64,000 nt of DNA, taken from assembly GCF_002746455.1 (NCBI RefSeq), contig NZ_NWUW01000022.1:18765-82764 (forward strand), given 5' to 3'. The notes under the pieces were generated by a model, which saw nothing but the letters and a program-made list of their open reading frames with translations, had not been told where the DNA came from and did no database searches. Source of the stretch: Bacillus fungorum (GTDB lineage Bacteria > Bacillota > Bacilli > Bacillales > Bacillaceae_G). This document shows positions 7,635 through 19,200 of this stretch, piece by piece; within the stretch, counting starts at the first letter, position 1; each line of letters opens with the position of its first letter. A program made the position numbers and the translations under genes.

Positions 7635-10244
7635 TTGATTACACAACAAAATCTAAAACATTTCTTAAATTGTGAACAGCATATCCTTAGCCTTCCTTTC
7701 ACAAATAGGAAGGAATCAGGATATGCAATTTACAAAAAAAAATTACCCGATTACCTTTTTCAGAGTTTAAAGATGTTTTCTCACGACGAAGGTGTAGCAT
7801 TACTTTCTGCATTAAATATACTTTTATATCGGTATACTGAAAAAGTCGAATTTTGGATTGGCTCTCCACGGATAAAATCGGATAACTCTTTATCTAGTAA
7901 TCTAGAAGACATTAATCCAAACGTTTTTAATATAAGATTTTCCGAAAAGTTTACTTTTTGTCAGGTATGTAAGGAAGTTGAAACTGCACAGATTGAATCT
8001 CAAGAATTAACATCATTTGCAAAATTGCAATCTGAGCGTAACAAAGAGAGTAGTACACCATTACTTCAGGTATTGTTTGATTTTATAGATATGACAAAAT
8101 TTTCAGTTGAGACTTCTAAGACAGTTTCTAATCATATACAAGAATTTCAAGAATTGAGTGGTGCCTACATAGGGCTATATACGTTTAGAGAACAATCTGG
8201 AATCTCACTTTCTATGGTGTATGACAAAGGTCGCTTTAGCCAAGATGTAGTGGCACGTATACTTGGGCATCTTGAGAAGGTATTACATAATATGATAAAT
8301 CAGCCAGATTGTTTGATTGAACAAGTATCAATTTTAACGGAAGAAGAGCAGAAGGAATTGATAACTATAGCAAATATTGATGTTTGTGAATTCCCCAATG
8401 AGGGGCAGATTCATGAATTATTTACAAACCAAGTATTATTGAATCCTGAAGCTATTGCAATAGTAGTAGGTGAACACTGTTTAACCTTCCGCGAACTTAA
8501 CCATAAGGTAAACCAATTAGCACGTTATTTACAGAAACAAGGAGTAGGTGTGGGCGATCTCGTAGGAATTTGCCTAGGGCGCTCAGCAGAAATCATCATT
8601 TCACAATTGGCAATTCTGAAAATAGGGGCTGCTTATGTACCTCTTGACCCTACTTACCCAACAGAGCGGTTGGTTTATATGATGATGGATGCAGCATTGG
8701 GATTTGTTATTAGCGTATCGGAATTGGCGGAGCAGTTTGCTGATTCTGAAGCAGTAATCATTAATCTTCAAGACGAGAACGGAAATATTGAAACGGAGAG
8801 TACAGAAGAGTTGAATGTAGAAATTAGAGGCAATCAACTAGCCTACATGATTTATACTTCTGGCTCTACAGGAAGGCCCAAGGGAGTGATGGTTGAACAT
8901 CATTCTGTGCGAAATTTGTATTATGCTGTCAGGGATCATCTTGATCTGAATAAGCACCGTTCTATTGTAGCCTTAGCAAGTATGGCTTTTGATATCTTTG
9001 TTATTGAATCCGTCATTTCACTAGCTTATGGATTGAAAGTAGTCATCGCAAATGAAGTAGAGCAGCACGACTATAAGGCACTTCATACCTTACTTAAGAC
9101 ACATCAAATAGAAGTTTTGCCTGGAACCCCTGCACGTCTTCAACTGATGCTAAATGATGATGACCATAAAGAAAGTTTTCAATCTGTAAAAGTCATCTGT
9201 ATGGGAGGAGAGTCGTTTCCTCCTACGTTGTTTGAAGCTGTACGTAGCGTGAGTGATGCCAAGATTCTCAATATATACGGACCAACAGAAACAACGGTAT
9301 ACGCTACAATCAAAGAATTGACAAGTCCTGATGAAATCACCATTGGAAAGCCGCTTGCCAATTATGAGCTTTACATTATGGACAAGAATATGCAAGTACA
9401 GCCTTTTGGTGTCAAAGGTGAGATATGTATTGCCGGTGCCGGCTTGGCTCGTGGCTACCATAACCGTGACGAGTTAAATCAAGAGCGGTTTGTACAGCAT
9501 CCGTACCAACCAGGAAAACGGATGTATAAGACAGGAGATATAGCACGTCTTCTCTCAAACGGAGAAATTGAATATATAGAACGGATTGACCATCAGGTTA
9601 AAATCCATGGTCACCGCATTGAGCTTGGGGAAATCGAAAATGTATTAGAGGGAGCTCCTAAGGTGAAGCAGGTAGTGGTGGTTGACCGTTTGAGTGAGAA
9701 AAACACCAAATATTTAGCCGCTTATCTCACTGTAGAGAAAGGGTATCATGCAAAACAAATGGCGGAGTGGCGTGAGTATCTTCGAGTACACCTGCCGTCG
9801 TATATGGTGCCCGCGTTGTTTGTGCCAATGGAGTCGTTTCCGCTGACTCCGAATGGTAAAGTGGATCGTAAAAAATTACCTAACCCCGAATCAATGGGAG
9901 TGGTTTCAGCAGAATATATAGCTCCCCGCAATCCAATCGAAGAGCGGATTGCAGCGATTTGGACAGAGGTGCTAGGTACGCAGAAAATTGGAATTCATGA
10001 TAATTTCTTAGAACATGGCGGTAATTCTATCCTGGCCACTCAGGTCATTACACGGATTAATGAGCGTTTCAAAGTAAAATTAACGCTCATTGAATTTTTA
10101 AGTGAACCAGTTATTGTGAAAATAGCAGAAAAAGTTAATCGTAAAGAGCATCAAACAAGTAAATCCTCAAAAAGAAACAATGGTATTATGCGTCAATCAC
10201 GGCGTTCACATGCGAAAAAATTAACAGATTTGCTAAATGATTAA
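7635..10244 (+). CDS. NRPS initiation protein: partial C lobe - A - T
   Basis: 869 aa. Residues 1-235 match only the C-terminal lobe of a condensation domain and contain no HHxxxDG motif. Residues about 250-750 form an adenylation domain (YTSGSTGRPKG at about 405, NIYGPTETTV, YKTGD, NGKVDRKKLP), and residues 765-830 a carrier domain with HGGNSIL (phosphopantetheine serine near 798). A basic tail (RQSRRSHAKK) may dock to the next protein. Pocket residues read by eye are D-I-I-P-I-M-I-V-Y-K, not a signature I can assign. The start is TTG at 7635: an in-frame TGA lies at 7626 and GGTGAT (7624-7629) is the ribosome site. First gene of the operon, 29 bp before the next. Confidence 0.92.
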   Translation: MITQQNLKHFLNCEQHILSLPFTNRKESGYAIYKKKLPDYLFQSLKMFSHDEGVALLSALNILLYRYTEKVEFWIGSPRIKSDNSLSSNLEDINPNVFNIRFSEKFTFCQVCKEVETAQIESQELTSFAKLQSERNKESSTPLLQVLFDFIDMTKFSVETSKTVSNHIQEFQELSGAYIGLYTFREQSGISLSMVYDKGRFSQDVVARILGHLEKVLHNMINQPDCLIEQVSILTEEEQKELITIANIDVCEFPNEGQIHELFTNQVLLNPEAIAIVVGEHCLTFRELNHKVNQLARYLQKQGVGVGDLVGICLGRSAEIIISQLAILKIGAAYVPLDPTYPTERLVYMMMDAALGFVISVSELAEQFADSEAVIINLQDENGNIETESTEELNVEIRGNQLAYMIYTSGSTGRPKGVMVEHHSVRNLYYAVRDHLDLNKHRSIVALASMAFDIFVIESVISLAYGLKVVIANEVEQHDYKALHTLLKTHQIEVLPGTPARLQLMLNDDDHKESFQSVKVICMGGESFPPTLFEAVRSVSDAKILNIYGPTETTVYATIKELTSPDEITIGKPLANYELYIMDKNMQVQPFGVKGEICIAGAGLARGYHNRDELNQERFVQHPYQPGKRMYKTGDIARLLSNGEIEYIERIDHQVKIHGHRIELGEIENVLEGAPKVKQVVVVDRLSEKNTKYLAAYLTVEKGYHAKQMAEWREYLRVHLPSYMVPALFVPMESFPLTPNGKVDRKKLPNPESMGVVSAEYIAPRNPIEERIAAIWTEVLGTQKIGIHDNFLEHGGNSILATQVITRINERFKVKLTLIEFLSEPVIVKIAEKVNRKEHQTSKSSKRNNGIMRQSRRSHAKKLTDLLND

Positions 10245-10273
10245 ATGAGCGAATAAACAAAGGAGTTGTTGAA

Positions 10274-13200
10274 ATGAGTCAATCTAATGATTCTGTTACC
10301 GTTGTTCACGTAAATAATACGGCAGATGAAGTTTTTGTTTTTCCGATGTCCTCAAGTCAAAAACGACTGTGGTTCATTGAGGAATTTAAGCCTAGCACCG
10401 TGTACAATCTCCCTGTTGCTTTAGATATCACAGGCCCGCTTCATGTGAGCGCCTTGGAGAAAAGTTTTCAAGAAATTACAGATCGTCATGAAAGCTTACG
10501 GACGACATTTGCGCAGGTAGAAGAAGAACTAGTGCAGATCATTCATCCTTCTTTGCAGATACAAATTCCTGTCATTGAAGCACAAGAGGAGGATGTAGTG
10601 CCACTGATTAAAGAAGAGGTGGCAAAGCCTTTTGATTTAAAGAAAGGACCTTTATTCCGTGCTGTTCTTATTCGGTTAAATCCTGAGAAACATGTACTAT
10701 TTTGGAATATGCACCACATTATTTCAGATGGGTGGTCTATGGGGGTTTTTCATAAGGAGCTTTCTACCTTATATGCCGCGTTTTCAAAAAGGGAACATTC
10801 CCCGCTTCCTGAACTAGCCCTTCAGTATGTCGACTTTTCCGAGTGGCATAGCAAGTGGTTGCAGGAGGAAGAGGCGAATGAACAGTTAAACTATTGGAAG
10901 AAACAATTGGCTGGAGACCTTCCTGTATTACAATTGCCGACAGATCGTCCACGTCCTGTGAAGCAAACATTCCGTGGGAATTATCAAGTGATTGACCTTC
11001 CTCATGAGTTAATTCATAAATTAGAGCAATTGGGTGAGAAGGAAAGTGTAACGATGTTTACGCTCTTCTTTGCCGCTTACAGTACACTTTTATATCGTTA
11101 TACTTCTCAAGAAACCCTTTTGATTGGAACGCCTATAGCTGGACGGAACCAGAAAGAAACTGAAGACCTCATCGGTTTTTTTGTCAATACACTCGTTTTA
11201 CGTTTGGAACTTAAGGATGACCCGACTTTCCTAGATGTGTTGCAGGAATCTCGGAAAGTAGCCTATGAAGCTTTTGACAATCAAGATATTCCATTTGATA
11301 AAGTCGTGGAGGCAGTACAGCCACAACGTGATCCGGGCTACTCCCCGATTTTCCAAGTTATGTTTGCCTTCCAAAATTCACCCATGAAGCCATTAGAATT
11401 GGAAGGGGTGACGTTGGCTCCTCGTAGAGTAAACAATGAAACAGCTAAATTCGATTTAATTCTATTTATTGAGGAAAGTAAACAAGGTTTACAAGCTGTA
11501 TTTGAATATAATACAGATTTATTTAATGATGAAACTATCGCTCGCATGACACTACATTATGTGACATTGCTTGAAAGTGCTGTTTCCAATCCTGATCAAA
11601 AAATTAGCCGAATGTCCATGTTGACAACATCTGAGCGAAAGCGGCTATTAACAGACTGGAACAATACCACAGCAGAATACCCACGAGAAAAATGTATCCA
11701 AGATTTATTTGAAGAACAAGTAGCAAATACACCGGATGCTGTAGCACTGAAAGAAGGCGGAAAATGTCTGACTTATGCGGAGCTAAACCATCGCGCTAAC
11801 CAATTAGCTCACTATCTTCAAAAGCGTGGGGTTTCCTCACAATCCATGATTGGGCTAAGTGTAGAACGTTCTATTGAAATGATTATAGGAATGCTCGGAA
11901 TCATTAAAGCGGGTGGTGTCTATGTCCCCCTTGATGCTTGCTATCCAGAGGAACGTTTGCGTTTTATGTTAGAAGATTCAAATGTTTCTCTTTTGATCAC
12001 ACAAAAGGATATGATGGGAAGACTTCCATTTGATGAAGATTTGACTCTTACACTAGACTCCGAGTGGGACAAGATTTCACAAGAAAGCACCGAAAATCCC
12101 GTACATGGCTTGACGGGAGAAGCCCCGGTTTATATCAACTATACCTCTGGTTCTACGGGAAGGCCGAAAGGGGTTGTAATCCCCCACCGTGGTGTTTTAC
12201 GCTTGGTCAAAAATGTTAATTATGTGAACTTGTCCTCTGAAGAGACATTACTTCAATTTGCTCCAATCTCCTTTGATGCGGCTACTTTTGAAATTTGGGG
12301 TAGTTTGCTCAATGGAGCGCAATTGGTGATTTATCCTTATGAGAAAGCCTCACTTGAAGAATTGGGGCAGGTATTGCAGCGATACGAAATCAGTACATTA
12401 TGGCTCACAGCAGGTGTATTCCATCAAATGGTGGAATACCATTTGGAAGATTTGCAAGGAGTTCGTCAGCTTTTAGCAGGGGGGGACGTAATATCTCCTG
12501 CTCATGTACGCAAAGTGTTGGATAAATTAGATGGATGTTGTCTCATTAATGGGTATGGTCCAACAGAAAGCACTACCTTTACCTGTTGTTATCCAATGGA
12601 CAACGTGGAGCAAATCCTAAAGACAGTACCGATCGGCAGACCGATTTCTAATACACAAGTCTATGTATTGGACAAGTCGCTTCAGCTGGCTCCTGTAGGC
12701 GTACCAGGGGAGTTGTATATTGGCGGGGATGGTCTGGCATTAGAATATCTTAATCGTCCCGACTTAACAGAGGAGCGATTCATTCCAGACCCATTTAGTG
12801 ACGATTCGTCATCTCGTTTATATAAGACCGGAGATTTGGTACGTTATTTAGCTGACGGTAACATTGAGTTTTTAGGACGGGCTGATAATCAGGTGAAAAT
12901 CCGCGGCTTCCGAATTGAGTTAGGTGAAATTGAAGCTGTACTGGCACAGTATCCACATGTAGAAGACGTTGTCGTAATGGTGCATGAAACTACATCGGGG
13001 GATAAGCGTTTAGTGGCTTATGTGGTTTCTGCACAGGAACATGAGCTTGCAGTCAAAGGATTGCTTCATTACGTAAAAGATCATATTCCAGAGTATATGG
13101 TGCCCCACATTGTGGTCACTAAAGAAAGTTTGCCATTAACGCCGAATGGTAAGGTAGATTACAAAGCGTTATCAGCCTTAGAGTTAGAGAACAAAGATTT

Positions 13201-16200
13201 GACAGAAGCATACATTCCACCGCGCACTAATGTTGAAGAGGAGATTGCGTTAGTTTGGAGTCAGGTTCTCGACATTCGTCGTATCGGAATTCATGATAAT
13301 TTCTTCGATTTAGGTGGTCATTCTTTAGTCGCAACGCTTGTCGTTTCACGCCTGCGTGAAGTTTTTGACATTTGCTTAGATGTGCGGAGTATTTTTACAT
13401 ATCCAACAGTAGCCACATTGGCTGTCTATATAGAAGGGCAAAAGGGAAGTGAAAAGACTTTCACAGAGGGGATTTCCCCTGTTGGGCAACGTGAAAATCT
13501 GCCGCTGTCATTTGCTCAACAGCGTTTGTGGTTTGTAGATCAATGGCAGTCTCACACGCGTCATCTTTACAATATCCCGCTGGTTTATGAAATGCAGGGG
13601 AGAGTCCATGTCAAGGCATTGAAGCAGAGTTTATCCGAGATGGTTCGCCGTCATGAAAGCTTGCGGACGACTTTTAAAGATATGGATGGAAAAATCGTCC
13701 AAGTAATTGACTCCTATACGGAATTCAAATCAACGATGATTGATTTATCTAACGAGCCAAAATCTGAACGTGAACAACGTGCCAAGGCGATACTGAAAAA
13801 AGAAGCACATTATGTCTTCGACCTTAGTCAAGGGCCGCTTTTCCGAGTGACACTTATAAAGCTCGAAGAAGAGAAATACCTTTTGATGCTCAATCTTCAT
13901 CACATTGTGTCGGATGGATGGTCGAATAAAATCATCATGGAAGAATTGTCTGCTTTATATGAAAGCATAAGTCAAGGAAAGGATTCCCCATTAGAAAAAT
14001 TGCCTTTCCAATACGCGGATTATGCTGTCTGGCAGCGCGAATGGCTGAAAGGAGATAGGCTAGAAGAACAGATGTCTTATTGGAAAAAACAACTGGGCGG
14101 TGAACTGCCTATACTTCAATTGCCAACAGATCGACCGCGACAAAAGGAGATGACCTTCCAAGGGAAATTAAAGCGATTTGAACTATCTCGTGCGCTTTAT
14201 AGGAAGCTGAAGCAGCTCAGTCAGCAATCAGGGGCTTCTTTATTTATGACTTTACTCGCAGCCTTTAAAGTCCTACTTTATCGTTATACGGGGCAGCAAG
14301 ATTTATTGGTTGGTTCACCAATCGCGGGAAGAAATCACGAGGGAATTGAAAAAATGATCGGTTTCTTTGTCAATACGATCGTCTTTAGAACAAATGTATC
14401 AAGCGAACAAACCTTCCTTGAGTTACTTGAAAATGTGCGGGAAATATCTTTAGATGCTTATACCTATCAGAATGTTCCATTTGAAAGGCTAGTAGAGGAA
14501 CTCCAGCCTGATCGGGATGCGAGCACGTCCCCGTTGTTCCAAGTGATGTTTGCTATGCTCAACACTTCATCATCGTCTCTGACGTTACCAGGGCTTAGTG
14601 TAACATCCGTGGAACTAGAGCATGATATTGCCAAGTTTGATCTCACGCTAAACGTCATGGAAAGTGAAGACAGGCTAGAAGTGTCTATTGAATATAATAG
14701 TAACTTGTTTGATGAAGAGACGATCTCGCGCATGGGGCAGCATTACCAGGCAATCCTTGATGGAATCGTTGATTCTCCAGAATATACGATTGGTCAGATT
14801 CCAATTTTAACAGAGATGGAGCAACAGAAATTTCTAACAGATTGGAATGAATTCAATCATAAGGCGGATGCTCCTGATACACTCGCTGTGCATTTTGAAA
14901 CCCGAGTTGCCCAAAGTCCAGACGCGGTGGCACTCATCTATGGAAACAGGCAGCTTACGTATCGAGAAGTAAATAAGCTCGCCAATCAACTAGCCTATCA
15001 TCTGCGCGAGCGTGGAGTAGAGGCTAACCAGCTAGTCGGGATTATGGCAGAGCGTTCGTTAGAAATGGTGATTGGTATATTTGCAATCCTGAAAGCGGGA
15101 GGAGCATACTTACCAATTGACCCTCATCTTCCCGAGGAACGCATTCAGTACATGCTCAAAGATAGCGGAGTAAAGCTGCTTTTGACCCAAGAAATTTGGC
15201 AAAAGCATGTCGCATTTGCCGGTGAGGTTTTGAATCTTGAAGATGAAAAACTTTACCAAGGAGACGCGACTGATCTTAAGCCGTTGAGCAAATTAAATGA
15301 TTTGGCATATGTGATTTATACCTCGGGTTCCACAGGGAAACCAAAAGGTGTAATGGTTACTCAACGCAATGTGTTGCATATTTTATACGCCTTGGAGCAG
15401 CTGTATCCATTTAACGAAAGTGATGTCTACCTCTTGAAAACGCCATTTACCTTTGATGTGTCTGTCAGTGAATTATTTGGTTGGATTCAGGGAGGCGGAA
15501 AGCTTGCGATCTTAGAACCACAAGCTGAAAAAGACCCTGTACGTTTATTTGAGGCTATTAAAGATTACCAAGTCACCCATGTTAATTTTGTACCATCTAT
15601 GTTGCACTCTTTTCTAGAGTCATTAAAAGATAAGCTTCCAAGGAAATTGCCTGCCTTGCGCTATGTATTCTCGGCGGGAGAGGCACTGAAAAAAGAGACG
15701 GTGAAAACATTCTTTGAGCTATTTGAAGGCGTGCGACTAGAAAATCTTTATGGACCGACAGAAATTACAATTTATGCTTCTCACTTCTCAGTCGAGGAGA
15801 TGCAGAGGGAATCAAGTATCCCAATCGGAAAACCACTGCCGAATACCAAGGCTTATGTCGTTGATGAAAATTTACAACTGCAGCCATTGGGTGTACCAGG
15901 AGAATTGTGCATTTCAGGCCTGGGTGTAACAAAGGGGTATCTGAACCGTGAAGGTCTAACGGAAGAAAAATTTGTCCCTGTGCCTTGGGCTGTAGACGAG
16001 CGGATGTATCGTACGGGAGATTTGGTACGCTGGTTGCCAAATGGCGACTTGGAATATTTAGGGCGGATGGATGATCAGGTAAAATTGCGAGGGTTCCGTA
16101 TTGAACTAGGCGAGATTCAAGCGACATTAGAATCTCACGCTGCTGTGCGAGAATCTGTCGTTGTTGTTCGAGAAGACCAGCTACAGGATCAGCGGTTAGT

Positions 16201-19200
16201 AGCCTACATCGTCGTGCAGCCAAATCAAGCGTTGGCTACGAGCGAACTGCGCCATTTCCTGAAAAGAAAATTACCTGAATATATGGTTCCAAGTGTATTT
16301 GTAACACTAGACGAAATGCCATTATCCCCAAGCGGTAAAGTGGATCGTAAAGCATTGCCGATGCCGAAAGTAGAGGGCGTGGTTTCTGGTAAATATACGG
16401 CACCGCGTAACCCAATTGAAGAAATCATTGCAGGGATTTGGAATCAGGTGCTCGGTGTCAATCAGGTGAGTATTCAAGATAACTTTTTTGAGATCGGAGG
16501 CCACTCTCTATTAGCGACACAGGTTCTTTCGCGCTTACGTATCGCCATAGGTATCGAAGTCCCTGTCCATGCGATCTTTAATTACCCAACTATCGCAGAA
16601 TTAGCTTCACATATTGATACGACGAAGCAAGAGGAAAACGAGATTGCTATAGAAGCCGTACCACGAGGTCAACATTTACCACTCTCTTCCTCACAAAAGA
16701 GATTGTGGTTTTTAAATCAAATGGAAATGGAAAACAAGCATGTATACAATATTCCACTTGCTTTGCGACTTCAGGGAGAATTAGATCTTGCTGTATTCGA
16801 GGAAAGTTTAAATGAAATCGTTCGTCGCCATGAAATTCTGCGAACGACTTTCGTGGAAAATGGAGAGCAAATCGAGCAAGTAATCTCTCCATTCAAAGCC
16901 ATGTCTGTTCCGTTTATTGACCTTAGTAGGGAGCCAGTAGAAGAACGAGAAACAAAAGCAAATAGTCTGATTCAGCAAGAGGTGCTATACGAATTTGATC
17001 TAAGTCAAGGACCGCTCTTCCGTGCAAGTATCATTCGACTCCAGCCTGAAAAGTATATCTTGCTGCTTAATTTGCACCATATTATTTGGGATGGATGGTC
17101 ACATGATGTTTTCATGCGTGAATTATCTATTCTTTATCGGGCGCGTTTAGCAAAGGAAGTGGAAAAGCTTCCGGAATTGCCGATTCAATATGCTGATTTT
17201 GCTGCGTGGCAACAAGGGTGGATCGAAAGTGAAGAGGTTACGAAGCAAATCAATTATTGGAAAGAACAATTACAAGGACAGCCTCCGCTGCTGCCATTGC
17301 CGACGAATCACCAGCGTCCATCGGTACAGACTTATCGGGGAGACATCTATCGGATTGAAATCCCAGAGCGGGTAACCGCTTTGCTGAAAAATGTAAGCAA
17401 AGAAGAAGGCACTACCTTGTATATGACCTTGTTAGCGGCGTTTAAAGTCCTTCTTTATCGTTATACAGACCAAGAGGACCTTTCCGTAGGTTCTCCTGTC
17501 GCTAATCGCAATCAACGTACCATTGAAAATCTCATTGGCTATTTTGTCAATACGTTGGTCTTGCGTACGCAAGTAGCAGGAACCATGACCTATCGTGAGT
17601 TGTTAAAGCATGTACGCGAGGTAGCTCTCGAAGCATACGCTCATCAAGATGTTCCATTTGAAAAATTGGTAGAGGAATTAAACGTGGAACGAAATTTAAG
17701 TTACTCTCCGCTATTCCAAGTAATGTTTATGCTTCAGAATACCTCTGCTGTGGAAGTAGAATTGCCGGGATTAGAGATAGAAGACATAGAGATTGATAGA
17801 CCGTCGGCTAAATATGATTTAACCCTTTTTATTGCAGAGAAAGATGATCGACTGACTGGTGTTTTTGAGTACAATACAGATTTATTTGATGAACACATCA
17901 TTGCTCAAATGGCGGACTCATTCTATACCTTATTGGAAGGCATCGTCGCTCATGTGGAGGAGAGAATTGACCATCTTCCTGTTGTGTCAGCCAAAGAAAA
18001 GAAAAAATTAATTATAGATTGGAATGATACAAAAAAAGATTATCCACTAGAAAAGAGGATGCACCAGTTCTTTGAAGAGCAAGTGAAAAAAAATCCTAAA
18101 GCCCTAGCGGTCGTTTTCGATGAGGAGGCGCTGACCTACGAACAATTAAACTGTCGTGCGAATCAACTAGCACGTCACTTGCAAACACAAGGTGTAAAAG
18201 CAGGTACGCTTGTAGGCATCTACATGGAGCGCTCTCTAGAAATGCTTGTTTCCCTGCTTGCTGTATTCAAATCGGAAGGAGTCTATGTACCGCTTGACCC
18301 GTCTTATCCGCAAGAGAGAGTCTCCTTTATGCTTGAGGATTCTAAGACGCGTGTGATATTAACCCACCAGGATTTAGCAACACAGATTCCAGAACACGGA
18401 GCGCAAGTGGTGTATGTCGATCAGGACTGGGAAACAATTTCTCTGGAGCCTAACCACAACCTAGAGTGTTATGGACCGAATGATTCGTTAGCTTATACCA
18501 TTTATACCTCCGGTTCGACAGGAAAACCTAAGGGCGTTCAGATTCGCAATGATGCGCTGACCAATTACTTATTAGCCGCGAACGAACACCTTGAGTTACA
18601 AGAGCAGGATCGCTTTTTAGCTGTGACGACCATTTCCTTTGATATCGCTGGAATGGAATTGTATTTGCCGCTCATGATGGGGGCTTGTGTCATAATTGCG
18701 AAACGTGAAGAAGCCACAAATGGAGAGTGTTTAGCTGAACTATTAACGACAAGTGAAGCGACAGTGATGCAAGCAACACCAGCTACATGGCAGATGTTGC
18801 TCCAAGCGGGATGGGAAGGACATCGCCAGCTTAAGGTGCTTACAGGGGGAGAAGCACTTCCACTAAATCTAGCCAATCAACTCCTTGAACGCAGTGCCGG
18901 CGTTTGGAACTTTTATGGACCGACGGAAGCGACCATTTATTCTACGATTTCTAAAGTAGAACCAGGGGAAAATTGGGTATCTATTGGTCGCCCGATTGCC
19001 AATACGAGCATTTATGTTCTTGATCGTCAGCTGAATCCTATACCAACAGGGGTTTCAGGTGAACTCTATATCGGCGGAGAAGGGCTGGCGGCTGGCTATC
19101 TTAACCGTCCCGCATTAACGCGAGAACGATTTGTAGACGATCCGTTTAGTGATAAAGTTAATGCTAAGATGTATCGAACGGGTGATTTAGTGCGTTATCG

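Noticed and set aside
15765..16223. 152-codon minus-strand frame inside the large NRPS
   Set aside because: It lies opposite a conserved A domain and carrier region; its composition is that of an antisense shadow.
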